Source of the DNA: Sparassis latifolia
Lineage: Eukaryota > Basidiomycota > Agaricomycetes > Polyporales > Sparassidaceae
Assembly: GCA_018466975.1 (NCBI GenBank)
Contig: JAENRS010000021.1
Span: forward strand, 52,771 to 116,770
DNA length: 64,000 nucleotides
Reading direction: 5' to 3'
A program made the position numbers and the translations under genes. Below, piece by piece: positions 22,867 through 34,879 of the stretch. Position 1 is the stretch's first letter. The number at the start of each line of letters is the position of its first letter. The notes under the pieces were generated by a model. It had not been told where the DNA came from. It saw only the letters and a program-made list of their open reading frames with translations, and did no database searches.

Positions 22867-23140
22867 GTGTATGGTGATTGCTGTGTCACCTTGATACAGG
22901 TCTTTGACGAGAATCGCCGATTGAAGATGTTCATGAACGAAATGCAAGAACACATACGCAGATACGACATCCTACTTCCACAAGCGAGCCCCTCAACCGG
23001 CGATAGAGGTAATAGACCAGATGAAGAAGGTTGGGCAGAGCTATCCCAAAAGGTGTGCTGTGGTCATTTGCTAAGATTGCACAGCATGATTGACAGGTCA
23101 CTAGGTAAAGGAGATAGTTCAGAAGCTGGAGGACAACGAT
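22867..23140 (+). CDS. Hypothetical exon(s), possible coiled coil
   Basis: The frame VTLIQVFDENRRLKMFMNEM and QEHIRRYDILLP is charged and helical and is followed by a plausible donor near 23005. Further short coding-like pieces (KVYQLFDNIDEQSRYTRQIE near 23200) share the strand. These may be exons of one degraded gene ending in the SMC2-like fragment, but no family is recognised and the joins are not resolved. Confidence 0.3.
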
Positions 23141-23346
23141 GAGAAGGTGCGTAGATCAAATATTCAATGGGTCCGAACCTGACTACGGCACAAGGTATAT
23201 CAACTGTTTGACAACATTGACGAGCAGAGTCGATATACTAGACAGATTGAGGTGATGCTATATGAAGAAAGGTTGCAGAGGCCAATAAGCGAGGAAGAGA
23301 TTTGCGGTTGATGTACGACGTACATTATTCAGATCCCCAGTGTCTA

Positions 23347-23469
23347 GTTACCACTGCTCGAGACGCACAGCAGAAGCAGAAGGATGCAACTGCTGAGATT
23401 GACAAGCTTGAGAAGGACATGGATGAGTTCAAGAACAACAAGGAAGGCAAGATCGACGAGCTCAAGGCT
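23347..23469 (+). pseudogene. SMC2 (condensin) coiled-coil fragment
   Basis: SMC2 is a condensin ATPase with long coiled-coil arms. About 40 codons read TARDAQQKQKDATAEIDKLE then KDMDEFKNNKEGKIDELKA. The LEKDM-EF-NNKEGK-ELKA pattern is typical of fungal SMC2 arms. Similarity stops abruptly after ELKA at about 23469, where unrelated text (FVGGGYERDVFDGFRHLD in another frame) begins. No hinge, Walker A or ABC signature is nearby. This is a captured or duplicated internal exon rather than a gene. Confidence 0.65.
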
Positions 23470-23926
23470 GTGGAACGCGTTTGTCGGGGGCGGGTATGAA
23501 CGCGACGTGTTTGATGGGTTTAGGCATCTGGACTGTGGGATGGGCGAGCGCGCGGTGAGGATGGTGTGGCCGAGGATTAGGCAGCATATTGTGAAGGTTT
23601 GTGGGAATTAGGTGGGATGGCTTTCGACTTTGGGTTCAGATACAGTACCGTGATCGTATTGCTCTGGTATTTTGCCCGCCCGCATGTATTTCGCTCGGCA
23701 ACTGTAATTTAGAGGATGTACGCTACGCAATGGATGTTTTCGTAGAGTTGTCAACAAGGTCCTTCCTCGCAGTCTGCGAAATATCGCATTCGAACTCCCG
23801 CAGATGCATAATAATTTTGCGAACGTGCATGTGTAAGTTAGATTGTTGGCCAACAGATCCTGAGAGATTGAGCACAACATGGGAATGTAGATGTATCCAT
23901 CGAGCGCGATCAAGGACAATTCCAGC

Positions 23927-25383
23927 CTAGCTCGCAAGAGGGGACGCCGATATGCTCAGGCACTTCTCCGCTTCGTAGAGCCGGCCGCTTAGCTCCTTCA
24001 CCCGCATCGCCCTCGCAGCAGCTATCTGCGCCGCGCAGCGCCAACCTACCTGCGGCGCAGCCCGCGCTGCACACCTTGCGATCGCCGACGAGCCGGGCCC
24101 GCCAATCGCGCCCGCCGCAGGCCGCTCGCGCGACCACCAGCCCGTGATCGACCTCTCCATGAACGCGTTCTCCTCGCGCACGCGGCGAGCGACATCGAGC
24201 GGGAACATCGTGTCGAGGTAGTGCTGGTCCAGCTGGTGCCCGCCGCGCTGCTCGAACACGTGCCCCGCGAGGTGGTTCGCGGAGGCGGCGAAGTAGCACG
24301 GCCGAGCGCGACACGGTCGCGCCCGCTCGCGTAGTGCTCGGCGCGGACGATGCGGGGGCTCGCCGCGCGGCGCGGCGGCGTTCTCCATGGGAGTGAGGGC
24401 AGGCGTGCGGGAGTGTGCCCGTTCGTGGTAGCGGGATGCGATGTGCCGTTGATTTGGCGGCCGTGGGGGTGGACATGGGACGCGAGCCGCGCCGGGTTGT
24501 TGAAGTGGTTCGCCGCGCAGCCGAAGGCGTACACTTCGAGCTTGGAAAGGGCCGCCGCGGGGAGCTCGGCGTACAGCCAGCCGAGCGCCATGGATGCAAT
24601 GATGCCGCTCTGAGGAACACAACTTTGTGCATGGACTGGTCGAGCAGCGCAGTTTTCGGATAGGCATAGCTCTGTTGCGTGTCATAGGAGAAGTCGCGCT
24701 GGATGGGGCACTGGATGACTTCAAAAATGATCCCGTCGCTGTGATCACGCTGTTATTAGTATCAGTTCAATCCTTCCCTCGAGACTAACACTCACGAGGA
24801 TTGTGGACCCCGATGATGCGCCGGCGAATGTTTCCGAGAGTCTGTTCATGTTGCTCTTCAACCAGTGCTTTCTAGCGCCGATCAGTATAGCTCGATCCGA
24901 GCAAGTGTTAGGCGCTGCGCTACCCAACGGGCGACACCATTTACAAACACCCAGACTTCCCCGCCCCTCCTCTCGCACTCTTCCAGTGAACGTTCATCGC
25001 TATACACGAACTCCCCACTTACACCCTTGTTCAGAAGGAAACAGGTCATATACACGATGATCAGGACCGTGCCCGAATACGCGATGAAAGCTGCAGTGAC
25101 GAAGAACGGCGATAAGAGGAATAGACAAGATGTAAACACCTTGTATGACGATCAGGATAACATGGATGGAGATAGCCCACAGATTCGCCACTGAAGGATA
25201 CGACTCGTCGAGTGGGCCAGAAGGCGTTGGTGTGAGCTGGAGGACTATTCCGGGAGATATCTCCAGTTCTGGAAGAAGAGCACGACGTCGGCATACAGCA
25301 GATCGAACGGGGACGCGGAGGTAGTGAGCGACCGCGAAACAGGCGCTGCGCGGCGTCCGACCGCACTCTAGGTTGCATCGCAT
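23927..25383 (-). pseudogene. Membrane-anchored alpha/beta-hydrolase (lipase-like) pseudogene
   Basis: The family has two N-terminal membrane helices and a lipase-like serine hydrolase domain. Visible in order: SGPLDESYPSVANLWAISIH, VILIVIQGVYILSIPLIAVL, SGTVLIIVYMTCFLLNK, CERRGGEVWVFVNGVARW, HWLKSNMNRLSETFAG, DGIIFEVIQCPIQRDFSYDT, SYAYPKTALLDQSMHKVVFL, ALGWLYAELPAAALSKLEVY, FGCAANHFNNPARLASH, HLAGHVFEQRGGHQLDQHYL. Where a GHSQGG nucleophile elbow should lie (after KVVFL, about 24600), roughly a dozen bases are missing and the frame changes. Further frame changes occur near 25080 and near 24330. The 3' exon (23.93-24.6 kb) is strikingly GC-rich. Both lesions argue that the gene is dead. Confidence 0.8.
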
Positions 25384-25410
25384 GCGCCCACTCGTAGATT
25401 TTACACACGC
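25381..25410 (+). repeat. Palindromic CATGCGCCCA/TTTACACACGCG element, copy 3
   Basis: CATGCGCCCACTCGT-AGA-TTTTACACACGC keeps both outer motifs but the right stem is lost. It lies right at the 5' edge of the alpha/beta-hydrolase pseudogene, in the same relation to it as copy 1 has to the DUF6534 gene. Confidence 0.6.
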
Positions 25411-25535
25411 CCAGCAACCCGGAGCTAGCAGAGCGTGTATACAGCTACGGCACTACGACCATCCGACACCGCGATAAGTGAGTTATAGTCATAACTATAG
25501 TGTAGATCCACTCACCGGTCATCTGATCCTCGCCG

Positions 25536-27848
25536 ATGCGATACCGCAGTACCTGCGGAATCCACGGTGAGGTCGACGCCTCGCTCCTTTGCGACATACC
25601 TCAAGACGGCCTCCCGAATGGGAGAACGACAAATGTTGCCAAGACAGCCAACCAAGATGGACTGCGACATGGCAGAGAACCCTTCTGGGAGAGTATACGA
25701 CGCGGCTCAGACGGGCATACAGTAGTAGGACTTGAAGCAGTTCTTACAATCGTGGAACGCGTCCAGTCACGGGATTTACGCGAAAGCACGGGGCACCTAC
25801 AACATCCAGCACTCCCCTTCGCTCGACTATCTGATCCTTTCAGTCGCGATGAACCCGATTTCGCGCCGCAGAACACAGGCGGTAACACCGCCGATCATGC
25901 TCGACTTTCCGATCTGCTCTCCATGTATGCCCAGTTAGCTGGCACCAACAACCCCTTCGCGGCTGCGCCACAGAACCCTTTTCTCCCTCACACTCAGCTC
26001 TCCAACAACCCTTACCAGGGTTTCCCCCAATACAACCAGAATTTACTGCAGCAACCTAACCAAAGCTTCTCCTTGCCACAGACCAATCAAACTGGTCCAC
26101 AGAATACCTCCCCAACAGTTCCCGGCAATGCCGCCCTGCCTAACCAGAGCGCGCCCCAGGTTGCTAACCAGAACATTGCGCAGTTCCTCAGTCATGCTGA
26201 CCTTCAGCACCTGTTGAACCAGCCATTCTTCGCGTCGAATATAGGCCGAGCGGGCTTGGGCCAGCAAGCGTATGCGATTAACCTCACATTGATGCACCTT
26301 GTGCAGAGTGCACTGCAAATGAATGTTGCGGTGGGGACCGTTCCAGACGACGAACAATGCCTCATCCAGGCACTGCATGAGGGAAGCATAAAGAAACAGA
26401 CGAAACGCTTAGCCCTAGAAGCGCTGCATGGTGTAATGCTCCTGTTAGGATTCACGCGATTTGCTGACAGGTTATTAATATAGGTCAATAACCATCCAGC
26501 GATGGCATGGAAGGATTACTACCTCGAACATATTGATAGACTGACCAGGCCGCGCAAATCTGCAGCATCCTGTAAAGCTCGCGACGTTGAGAAGTCTTCT
26601 ACTTCTCAGTCATCCTCGAGCAATACTGGACGGCAAATTGAAACACAAGTCTCTGCGCTCTCCCTGGTTAACAGACCGACGAGCATCACAAAAGCCATCC
26701 GTACACTTCTGCACCGACTCGTGAAACCAACACTTACCGGCGCGACGGTGAGCGCCATGACCGCCACGTTATAAAGTCGAAGCGATCTTCGGATAAGCCA
26801 GCTACTACCGCTCAGCATCATGTAGAAGACGCCAGAGCCCGCGCCAACTCCTAATAACCTCCGGATCTCCGAACTACCATCACGCACGCCGCCCCCACTC
26901 TTTCGCGCATGCGCCAATAAAAGGGAGAAGGTTCGTGGAGGAGGATATGAACTTTTCATCAAGTTCATTCAACGGAAGCTCAGTAAGAATCTGCACCTGA
27001 AGCAAGCGGCTGTGTGCTTTACTCACGAGAAGGTACGTGCCCCATATACTGATATTATCTTCACTCAGTGGCCCGACCTCAGGCTCCGTGATCATTCTGC
27101 GGCTTCGTGGTCGAGCTACTGACCCGCGCCTGATTTACCGGATAAGATACTCGCTGCGGCTAGGAAGAAAGCAGTGGCCCAAAACAAAGGCCTTCCCGAG
27201 CACTCATCCAGCGGCAACAACGAGTGTGGCGCTGACTCTGGGTTATTATCTGGAGGCGAGTCTGACGTTCACCAAGGCATCACTGGTACCAAACGACCCA
27301 CAGAGTCGGACTACGATACCGATGACGATCTGCGTAACATGGGGCATTCAGGTGATCAATTCCTCTCAGCCGATCTGCGTGTTCTCGCCAGGCACGTAGC
27401 ATCCCACCCGAATTGGGAATCCATGACTCGCACCGAGCAGTGGAAGCCGTTCGCGGCTAAGGTGCGCAAGCTTTCTCTCTTGCAATAATATTCTCGGTTG
27501 CTCACCTCTATGTCAGCATTCACGAAGATCTCTGGAGGCTTATGCGCAAGCTTATGTGAGATTCAAGACAGGTTCGCACAGTTCATATTATCCTGCCTAA
27601 CTTCCGGAATCAACCAGTTAAAACCAGAAATCGACCGCTGGGTGCGCAAGTTCAGGCGTGGGGCGAAGAAGGCAAAGGCTGGTCTCACTTCTCAGCCGGG
27701 TCCATCCAAGCAAACACCTGAGATACAGGAGGTGTCCCCCAGTGCTATCTACTCACGGAAAAGGAGAGCATCGACTTCTGCATCTGTGGAGGCTATTGAA
27801 AAGCCGCCTGAAAACAGAACTGGAGTGAATACATTCACGGTGAGGTGA
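25536..27848 (+). CDS. Q/N-rich protein with Myb/SANT-like segments
   Basis: The first long frame (25536-26483) becomes Asn/Gln/Pro-rich (for example QNLLQQPNQSFSLPQTNQTG) and then reads IKKQTKRLALEALHG. After an intron-like gap comes NHPAMAWKDYYLEHIDRL. Further downstream are GGYELFIKFIQRKLSKN, LRDHSAASWSSY and SADLRVLARHVASHPNWES with MTRTEQWKPFAAK. These Trp-spaced helical pieces resemble Rap1/TRF2IP-type Myb-like repeats of fungi, which bind telomeric or promoter DNA, but this is tentative. A TGA replaces an expected Trp codon after WSSY (about 27118) and the join at about 26430 loses frame, so the gene may be decayed. The last frame (27498-27848) is Lys-rich. Confidence 0.4.
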
Positions 27849-27849
27849 G

Positions 27850-29215
27850 GCTTTCAAGTCGAGGTGTTTTCTCTGTACGACTAGATTGGTGATATGGACG
27901 GAAGGTCTGTATGTGAATTTAGGCGTGTCTGCCGTCGATATCCAGAGTAGTAGATGGCTACCTTCGCATGAAATTTGTACTGTATTGAATACACCGCGAC
28001 GGCAAGGTTTAGGTTCTCCATAGCGAGTCTGTCACCACCTGCTTCACCTTTACACTCTTCCCTCTCTGAGCTACCATGGATGAAGAATACGATGTACCAG
28101 TCCTTCCTTCGACTTTCCACCTGGTGAAATTGACTTGCTAACCAGTCATTGTTCTCGGTACTTCTGCATCTGCGTAGACGACTAGCATTTCACCATCGAT
28201 GAAGTGAGCAACTTCCACTCCTATCTGCAGATTCATCCCTTAGACCGTGTTTCACAGATCCACCTCATCGTGAACTAAGGGCGAGGGTGACGTACTAGCC
28301 TACAGCCTGTGGAAACAACTGAAGTTCTCGGACGTTTCCATGTTCTGGACCTTCGTGAGGCATATCGCCAATGCGTGTTCTCTGGTGCACGGTGGCTCTT
28401 TTGTACTCGACAAACGCCTCGACAGTATCAGGAAGTCCTTCGGATTTTATGTCGAGTCATACACTCATGAGCAAGGCCGACCCGTTGAGGACACCTCGGA
28501 ATGTTCAGCCCCGAGCCTGAACGAGTCGCAAGATGACGTTCCGGACAACGTCGGTTCTTGATTGTGAGTTATAAGTGATTATGCTTCTTCTCCCGGAAAT
28601 GCTAAGCATATCGCGACAGTTGTCCTTGTCTGCCTCTCGTCCACTTCAGCTGGTTCCGCGCTGAGGGTTCAGTACTGTCGGTGACCCCGATACGCAGACT
28701 TTTGCATGCTCGCTGCCTGATTCTCTTCCTCGCAATTTTGCGCGTGTATTCTGTAGCATCTGTAGAAATGTTATCCAAGTGTTCATGAATTTTTTGCGGC
28801 TGTTGAGCATATTGGAAGAGATTGCCCGCAAGACGGAGCCACTATGTCACACTGGGGAATCGATCTCCGAATCGCATACCCTGGCAGGGATAAATAGACA
28901 TGAATTTTCTGTTTAGAATTAGGCCTTTACTGTAAACAGGGTACTCAAGAATTACACAACAGTCCAATTAGGCGGCTACATATATCTCCCTCATGTACAG
29001 AGATACCGTCAACGTCTACCAAATCCATCAGCGATGACACATTTTGGTGGTTGTGCGTAAATCCCATTCAAAATCAAACGCTGCACCCGCAGATGCTGTG
29101 CGTCCGCTTGAGGAGCATCTGACGGAGTCCGCCATAATTTACATCGCCAGCTATCAGCGCAATTGTGTTCAGCAATGGCCAGATGCCCTTGCCTGGGCCA
29201 GGGACCATGCTATCA
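27850..29215. other. Stretch without recognisable genes
   Basis: A 73-codon plus frame at 28340-28561 (FVRHIANACSLVHGG...) and one at 29044-29244 (LEEHLTESAIIYIASYQRN) look mildly coding-like. Neither has a recognisable domain or resolved exon partner. Nothing else was seen. Confidence 0.4.
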
Positions 29216-29219
29216 TGCT

Positions 29220-30304
29220 TCACAGCATGAGTTCAATAAAATGATTAGCATGCGAATTAATGATTGTGAGCTGTACGATGTTGGGGAATGCCTCTGTGAA
29301 CCCTGACGACAGGTCACAGGTCGTAACGCTGGCGAAGACGAGGAAGCGCAATGCAGAGTAGCGGACTCGACTGACGACAAGCAGCCTACGAACTCGCTGG
29401 AATTCGCCTCATCCACATTCACAAGCACCAGTGTATTGAGTTCAGGTGTGATGAGGATCGAGGACAGGCGGCAGACGTTATCGCCCGACAATTCCAAGTA
29501 GCGGAGGGAGGGTACGTGGATAGCCTCGCACGCCAAGTTGGGGTGGAGCTCGACGTGCCTGCCTTGCAGGATGAGCCTCTCCAGCGAAGGCAAATCTGCC
29601 AAGAGGTCGCGGAACTGGGTATACATCAGCTTGGTTTGATCCCACATCCAGCGAATGTCAATCGCTGACAGACCAGAGAGGGGCATAGATCTCCACGGGA
29701 GGGAGACACTGTCCAAGCGCACAGAAGACAGCATGGGCGCGCCCCCTCCGAGGATAGCAGGAAGGGGAACCTCCTGGTTACCCGCGGGACCGCTGCCAGT
29801 GAGAGACAGTCGGAGATGCTCGAGGAAAGGAGATTGCACGCTCTTTATGATTTCGCCTACTACTTTGATGTCGATGGAATGATGGGTTATGACTCGTGAA
29901 TTTGCGCCAGCGATTGCAAAGCGGACGAGCAGATTCAAGCGCGAAACTATTGTCGGCGTGCGGCGAGGAGCCTCTGCGTGTCCATGTGTCGCATTCTCCT
30001 CTAGTCGACTGGTGGACTCTACGCGACCGTCGATAGTGATGTTCAGCAGGTGCGTTGCAGATCGTGTGAGTGCAAGACTCGCCCAAGAACCGGATCTCTC
30101 CATGGAAATATGCAGGTTCGTCCAAAGGGTGGGCGTGGTAAGAGTAAGATTTCTCCAGCGACGTGACACGGACGCGACGAGCATAGGAAAAGGCAACCAT
30201 ACGTCAGGCTCTGGACGTGGCTGCCTGCAACCCGCCTTGAAGATGGCCAGTAGAAGCGTGTCGGGGAGATACTGCATAGGTGCGAGGAGGGCTTCTAGCT
30301 GCAT
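29220..30304 (-). CDS. F-box/LRR-type protein, frameshifted near the C-terminus
   Basis: F-box proteins are substrate adaptors of SCF ubiquitin ligases. The F-box reads YLPDTLLLAIFKAG, then LPFPMLVASVSRRWRNLTLT and TPTLWTNLHI, the standard agaricomycete form. Leucine-rich stretches follow (SPFLEHLRLSLTG, LPSLERLILQGRHVEL, VPSLRYLELSGDNVCRL). The main frame ends with low-quality Ser/Arg text after LSSVES. One base shifted, the sequence continues as YSALRFLVFASVTTCDLSSG and FPNIVQLTIINSHA to a TGA at 29220, exactly the expected LRR end. A one-base indel near 29360 is therefore likely. An upstream exon in 30310-30420 may add the N-terminus. Confidence 0.85.
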
Positions 30305-30485
30305 GATCTTCCAATCCAGATGTCGCAGACCTCATCGGTATGGTGTAATTTGTAGAGCAACTCGCATACAGCGCTGATATGCCCATCATCGCATTGACTC
30401 GCTCTGCGCAGGACTCCACGGCTTTACGAATGACGCCCTACACAGGGCGCCAAAGATAATTCCATCATCGGAATGCATAGGCTAC

Positions 30486-31160
30486 TCACCGTGAAACCAC
30501 GGAGGACCATATCAGGCTTAACGAGCAGTTCGCGAACTTCTTCAAGTCCGCCGCCTGACGCCTCAGTTCCGGTATGATCACTTTGATCTCGTCTTGCTGG
30601 GGCTGGCTGCAGCTCATATTATCTCCCAGCGACCAGGTTAGCTTATCACCTCGTATGACACACTCACAGCACCCACCTGATGGTAATCGGAAGAGACATC
30701 GCTCTCTTTCGACTTCTCCGATCGAACTCATTGTCCCCATGGAAGACCATGTCGCAAGCACCTCGCGATAGCGATGATCATGTTTCTTATGCCGAGAACA
30801 ATCCAGATCAAAAGCCAATGGAATGACTCGAGGTCGTGGTGAACTTCATGGACGATCGGCGTTTTGTTATCGAGAAATTCTACGGGCATGAAAGCCGGCG
30901 TGCCCTACATGTTGGAGTCAGTGGAGGAGCATCTCAGCGAGAGGTGGTAGTAACACACCGTTCTATCTTTCAATTCACGCATCACAGCTTCAGCAACCCT
31001 GGGCTTTACTGTTCTCGCTGGATCTCCTTCCTCGAAAAAACGTCCCCCCCTCGCGAGCCCGCTTGACAACCCCAAGGGTTGGGTTTACCTTCCGCAATCA
31101 TCACATTACCATAGCTGACGTCCCGCTGTAAGACGCCAGCCTCGTATGCGAGTTGATGAC
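30486..31160 (-). pseudogene. FunK1-type fungal protein kinase, C-lobe fragment
   Basis: FunK1 kinases are an expanded, poorly understood family in multicellular basidiomycetes. The catalytic loop exon (31089-31160) reads HQLAYEAGVLQRDVSYGNVM, with Asp kept and HRD changed to QRD. A second exon (30770-30905) reads GTPAFMPVEFLDNKTPIVHE then VHHDLESFHWLLIWIVL, the diagnostic C-lobe block. Between them, where the DFG segment should lie, no clean frame is seen. A weak C-terminal part follows (GDKLTWSLGDN...PELRRQAADLKKFANC). The N-lobe was not found upstream of 31160. I judge it a truncated copy. Confidence 0.75.
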
Positions 31161-31846
31161 CTAAAGGAGTTAATGGATTTCTTGTCGATCATTAATTGAA
31201 CGCGTGGTGTAGAAGGCGCCACCAATAACTAGTGCCATATTACCAGAGGGATTTGTGGTAACCTATAGAGTATTTAAGAAGACCATAGTCGACATACTTG
31301 GATAACGAGGTTCGCATTAGGACAAACGCTGAGATATACAAATGATAGTCAAACAGCAGATCAACCTGCAATCGCCGCCACGTCTACAGCTCTGCAGGAT
31401 GTGGTGGGATATTGTGGGGAACAACGCCGAGATCCCCATCAAGGATGAAATCGCGAACTTGCCCTCGCACTCTTGCTTCACCCGATGCATAATTGACAGA
31501 CATGTTTTCACCACAAAGCCCACACCCAGCGACGATAATTCCAAATATCGACACCTAGATTCAGGCGGTCAGATACACCTTGCTATGAAGAAGCGTCACG
31601 CACGGCGCCAAACAACCACGGGAGTGTCCTCCACGGTATGGAAGAACTAGCCTGGTATGCCACCCATAATGAGGCAGCCGACAGGATGATTACTTAACGA
31701 TATGACCAAACCTCGCTTGGCATCGCCTCGCAGATTGAAGAGCTTATTTGACTACCTTCCAAGTTTAGATTCATCTGGCCTACGGATCACATTCAGGCAC
31801 GGGTGACGCATCATCAACGCATCAACCACCTCTGCCAAAGCACCGC

Positions 31847-33232
31847 CTAGCTCTTCGGCTCATCCTGGCCTTCGGAACAAATGAGTGGTGTGGATGAAGT
31901 ACAAGCAGGATTGCAGGAATCGCACTCACTGATCTTTGCGCGCCAAATATTGATGTAGGTGCCTTGACCTCTGCCTGCAGATCCAGTTGCAATGAAACTG
32001 AACCCCCCACGCTGACGCGCCTAAAACTTCAGGATAAGCAGCAGTCCATCATGCCGTAGTGTTCAGCTAACCGCAAGCGCCGGGACGATGTCATCTGCAT
32101 AAATATGTAAATTAAGTCACAGACCGACTAGAATCAGTCCGCAATCGCGCACCTTGATGGGGTAGATGTTGAAAGAACTCTCCGTGGATGTTTCCCATAT
32201 ACACACATTTCCCGTGGTCGCACTCACAGGCCACCGCACGACTCGATGAAGGAAGACAATCTGGAGGGAATGGTTGGACACAGCAGGCTTATCAAACTTG
32301 TACCGTTGCCGTGGTTGATGTTGACCAAATGATCCAACTGAATGCAGCTGCATATCGCCCTTCAGATAGTAAATCATGAGGTCCCGGCCATCAGGGCTCA
32401 GGGCAGATGATCCGCTGTAAAGTTTACTTGTATCAGGGCACCATCATATGAGCGAATAAGCCACCTACATCCTAGCTGCAGGAGAATTCGTAGTTATATG
32501 CCACAGCTTATTTCTACTACTGGCCTCCCAACAACTAGCGAAACAATGGTTGAGGCTCGGACGAAGGTCAAATATGGTCAGCTCACATTACACCGTGGGC
32601 CGTGTATGATGCGATGAGAATCCGCCCTCTTAGCAAAATGAAGTCCCACGGCCGAACACGCGTGTCATTATCATGTCCACCAGTAGAGTCGACGAGCGGA
32701 GGAGAGGGAAACTTCACACTTCCAAAATAATGATCTATCGCGTACTCTGTCAGACGAAACCATACCACTATCCTGGAGCTTCAGAGATATGACCTTTATG
32801 GCCTTCACGCGCGACGTGGACATCCGACCCCATTCCAATTGCAAGTTGACCGTTAATTGCATCATAATCAAGGCAGTAAATCGGACCTCTCACGCCGACG
32901 TGGATATTATGCCTTCGACCTGTTTCTGTGAACCATTTAGTGGGACTGGCAGCCAGGACGCCTAATAAATCATACCAAGTCGAAGTGCTGCAACTGATAT
33001 AAGTGATCGCCGCACGCAACAATCAGCGCTTCGTGGTGAATAGGTGCCATATGATGCAATCAATGCTGCTCTCAAATACGACACGGAAAAGCAAACGCCA
33101 TTTGTGATATTCCAGATAATGAGTGTAGTCGCCCCCGCTGCCAAGTAGTTACCATCGAGAGAACGAGAGACAGTTGACGCTATCACTATGGCCTCCGCGC
33201 AGGGTATGGAGATGAACGAAGGCAGTGGACAT
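31847..33232 (-). pseudogene. WD40-repeat protein, frameshifted
   Basis: The start at 33232 reads MSTAFVHLHTLRGGHSDSVN then CLSFS, a typical first WD40 blade. Two bases then appear to be missing and the blade resumes in another frame as LDGNYLAAGATTLIIWNIT. Later exons give VRGPIYCLDYDAINGQLAIG, LILRGRILIASYTAHGVM, DLMIYYLKGD-like text at about 32370, LQIVFLHRVVRWPVSATTG plus NVCIWETS, and finally IATGSAGRGQGTYINIWRA and a TAG at 31847. This is the uncharacterised basidiomycete WD40 family whose last blade ends in an IWRA-type string. The scaffold role is inferred from the fold. At least one frameshift makes a functional product unlikely. Confidence 0.75.
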
Positions 33233-33239
33233 GGATCAA

Positions 33240-34870
33240 GTCAGGAACGAATTGAGCACGCAGTAGGAGGATACGATGGCGGCGATATGGTAAGGGCTTT
33301 GGAATGGGCGCGCGTTAACTATATATAAGACCTTAGACACAAAGGATGACGCTTTGAGAAGCGGCGCGACTCCGCCAGGCTTACACACCAGAGTACTTAT
33401 CCTCTGACAGTTAGATGCCCGCTTCCTCACCGTCACGATAGACCTGGATCTCTCCCTGATTTTCGGCGATGTTCGTTAAGCTCTACGAGGTTTTCATGAC
33501 ACGTGGTCTTTGTATGCATAGGCGCTGCGTGACGCGACTCGCTCTAGCGCCAATGCACAAAGTATGTACAGGAACAAAGAGCGCCGTGTGGCCGGGTGCA
33601 CGCGAACCAGAACAATATTGCATACTGAACGCTAAATCGCCACGCCATGATCTATCCTCCAACACATGCGAAGGTATGCCGATGGGGTTAAATCCGATTG
33701 ACATGGAGCTTTGTCCCTTCCTAGCTTTAGCTTTCAAATTGTCCTATAGGATCCGGTGGCAGTGGACAGTGGACAAGAATGCAGTGAACACGAGAAAGTA
33801 AGCGCGGGTCAACCCTTGTGATCAACAGTGCACGAGTCATTCCTTCATGTTATACACAAGCCAAAGAACCTACATCAGGGCCGGGGATAGTCTTCTTCAG
33901 TCGCTATTGTCACGGAGGTTAAGGCTACTAACGCGCCTTGATTCAAGCTCCTGCGGAAATTAGCGCGCAACGGTGTTTGGAGCACTCGCGCTTGGCCTGG
34001 AGAAGCCAACGCTAATCGCAAATAGGGTGGTGCCCGCGCCCCGCCTGAGAGTACAGAGCGAAACGTCGCTTGTTCCACGCCGTTGTGCAAATCACGTGTG
34101 CAACTCATCCTACTTTGTTGTAGAGTGCTTTGTCTTGGAATGACAAAGGAACCCCATAGAACAAAGCAACTCCTCGGCTCAATATTTCGCACTAAGTGAA
34201 CTTCGCCGATTCCTTCTATTGTTTATTCTGTCTCTCAATTTCCACGCCATTCATGTGCTGTCCTCGACATAAAAGCCAGCCAGTACATGCATTTGTCTAT
34301 CCGCTTCCACCCTCTGTGTGTCCACTTCGGCATTTGTTCAGAATCTTCTTTTCACCGATGCTAACCGAACTGTTCTCGTGATAATTGCGACACGAGGCGC
34401 CGCTTGGGAGTCCTTGACATATTGTCGAGGACTCGAAGCCGACGCCAAGGACACCAAGCCAGCAACTCGAGTGAGTGATGACGGATTAGATTATCGCAAA
34501 CTGTACTGAGCTTGTTTTGAGGTATGTTACCTGACAGTGTACTACAATGAGAACACCAAACCTGCAGCGGGAGGGGGCGTCAGTTCGGTAGGAAACTATA
34601 AATATTACTCACCTGCACAGGATTGATATATAGCACACAGCACTCGCCGGAGAATGCAGATCTTTGTAGACGTGTTCGGGCTCTCTCGAAAAGGTACGTT
34701 TGTGGTGATTTATGAGCGCAACATCCTCCGTTGCTCGTATTTCTGGGAGTTCCACTGACTTCCGCTTCCGTCAGAGCGCATATGTTCACGCTGAGATGGA
34801 AACTGACGACGAGTCAGCTCATGGATAACGCCGGTCTGCACCGTATACCCTCTGACAATAGATTATACTA
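33240..34870. other. Stretch without recognisable genes
   Basis: Frames of 60-110 codons occur (33469-33801 plus, 33875-34192 minus), but no domain, repeat or convincing exon structure is visible. A TATA-like CATAAAAG at about 34269 on the plus strand is followed by unassigned sequence. Confidence 0.4.
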
Positions 34871-34879
34871 AAGGCAGCG

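Noticed and set aside
23910..24632. Three overlapping long minus-strand frames as separate genes
   Set aside because: Together they are successive pieces of one alpha/beta-hydrolase read in different frames; the other readings are shadows in GC-rich DNA.
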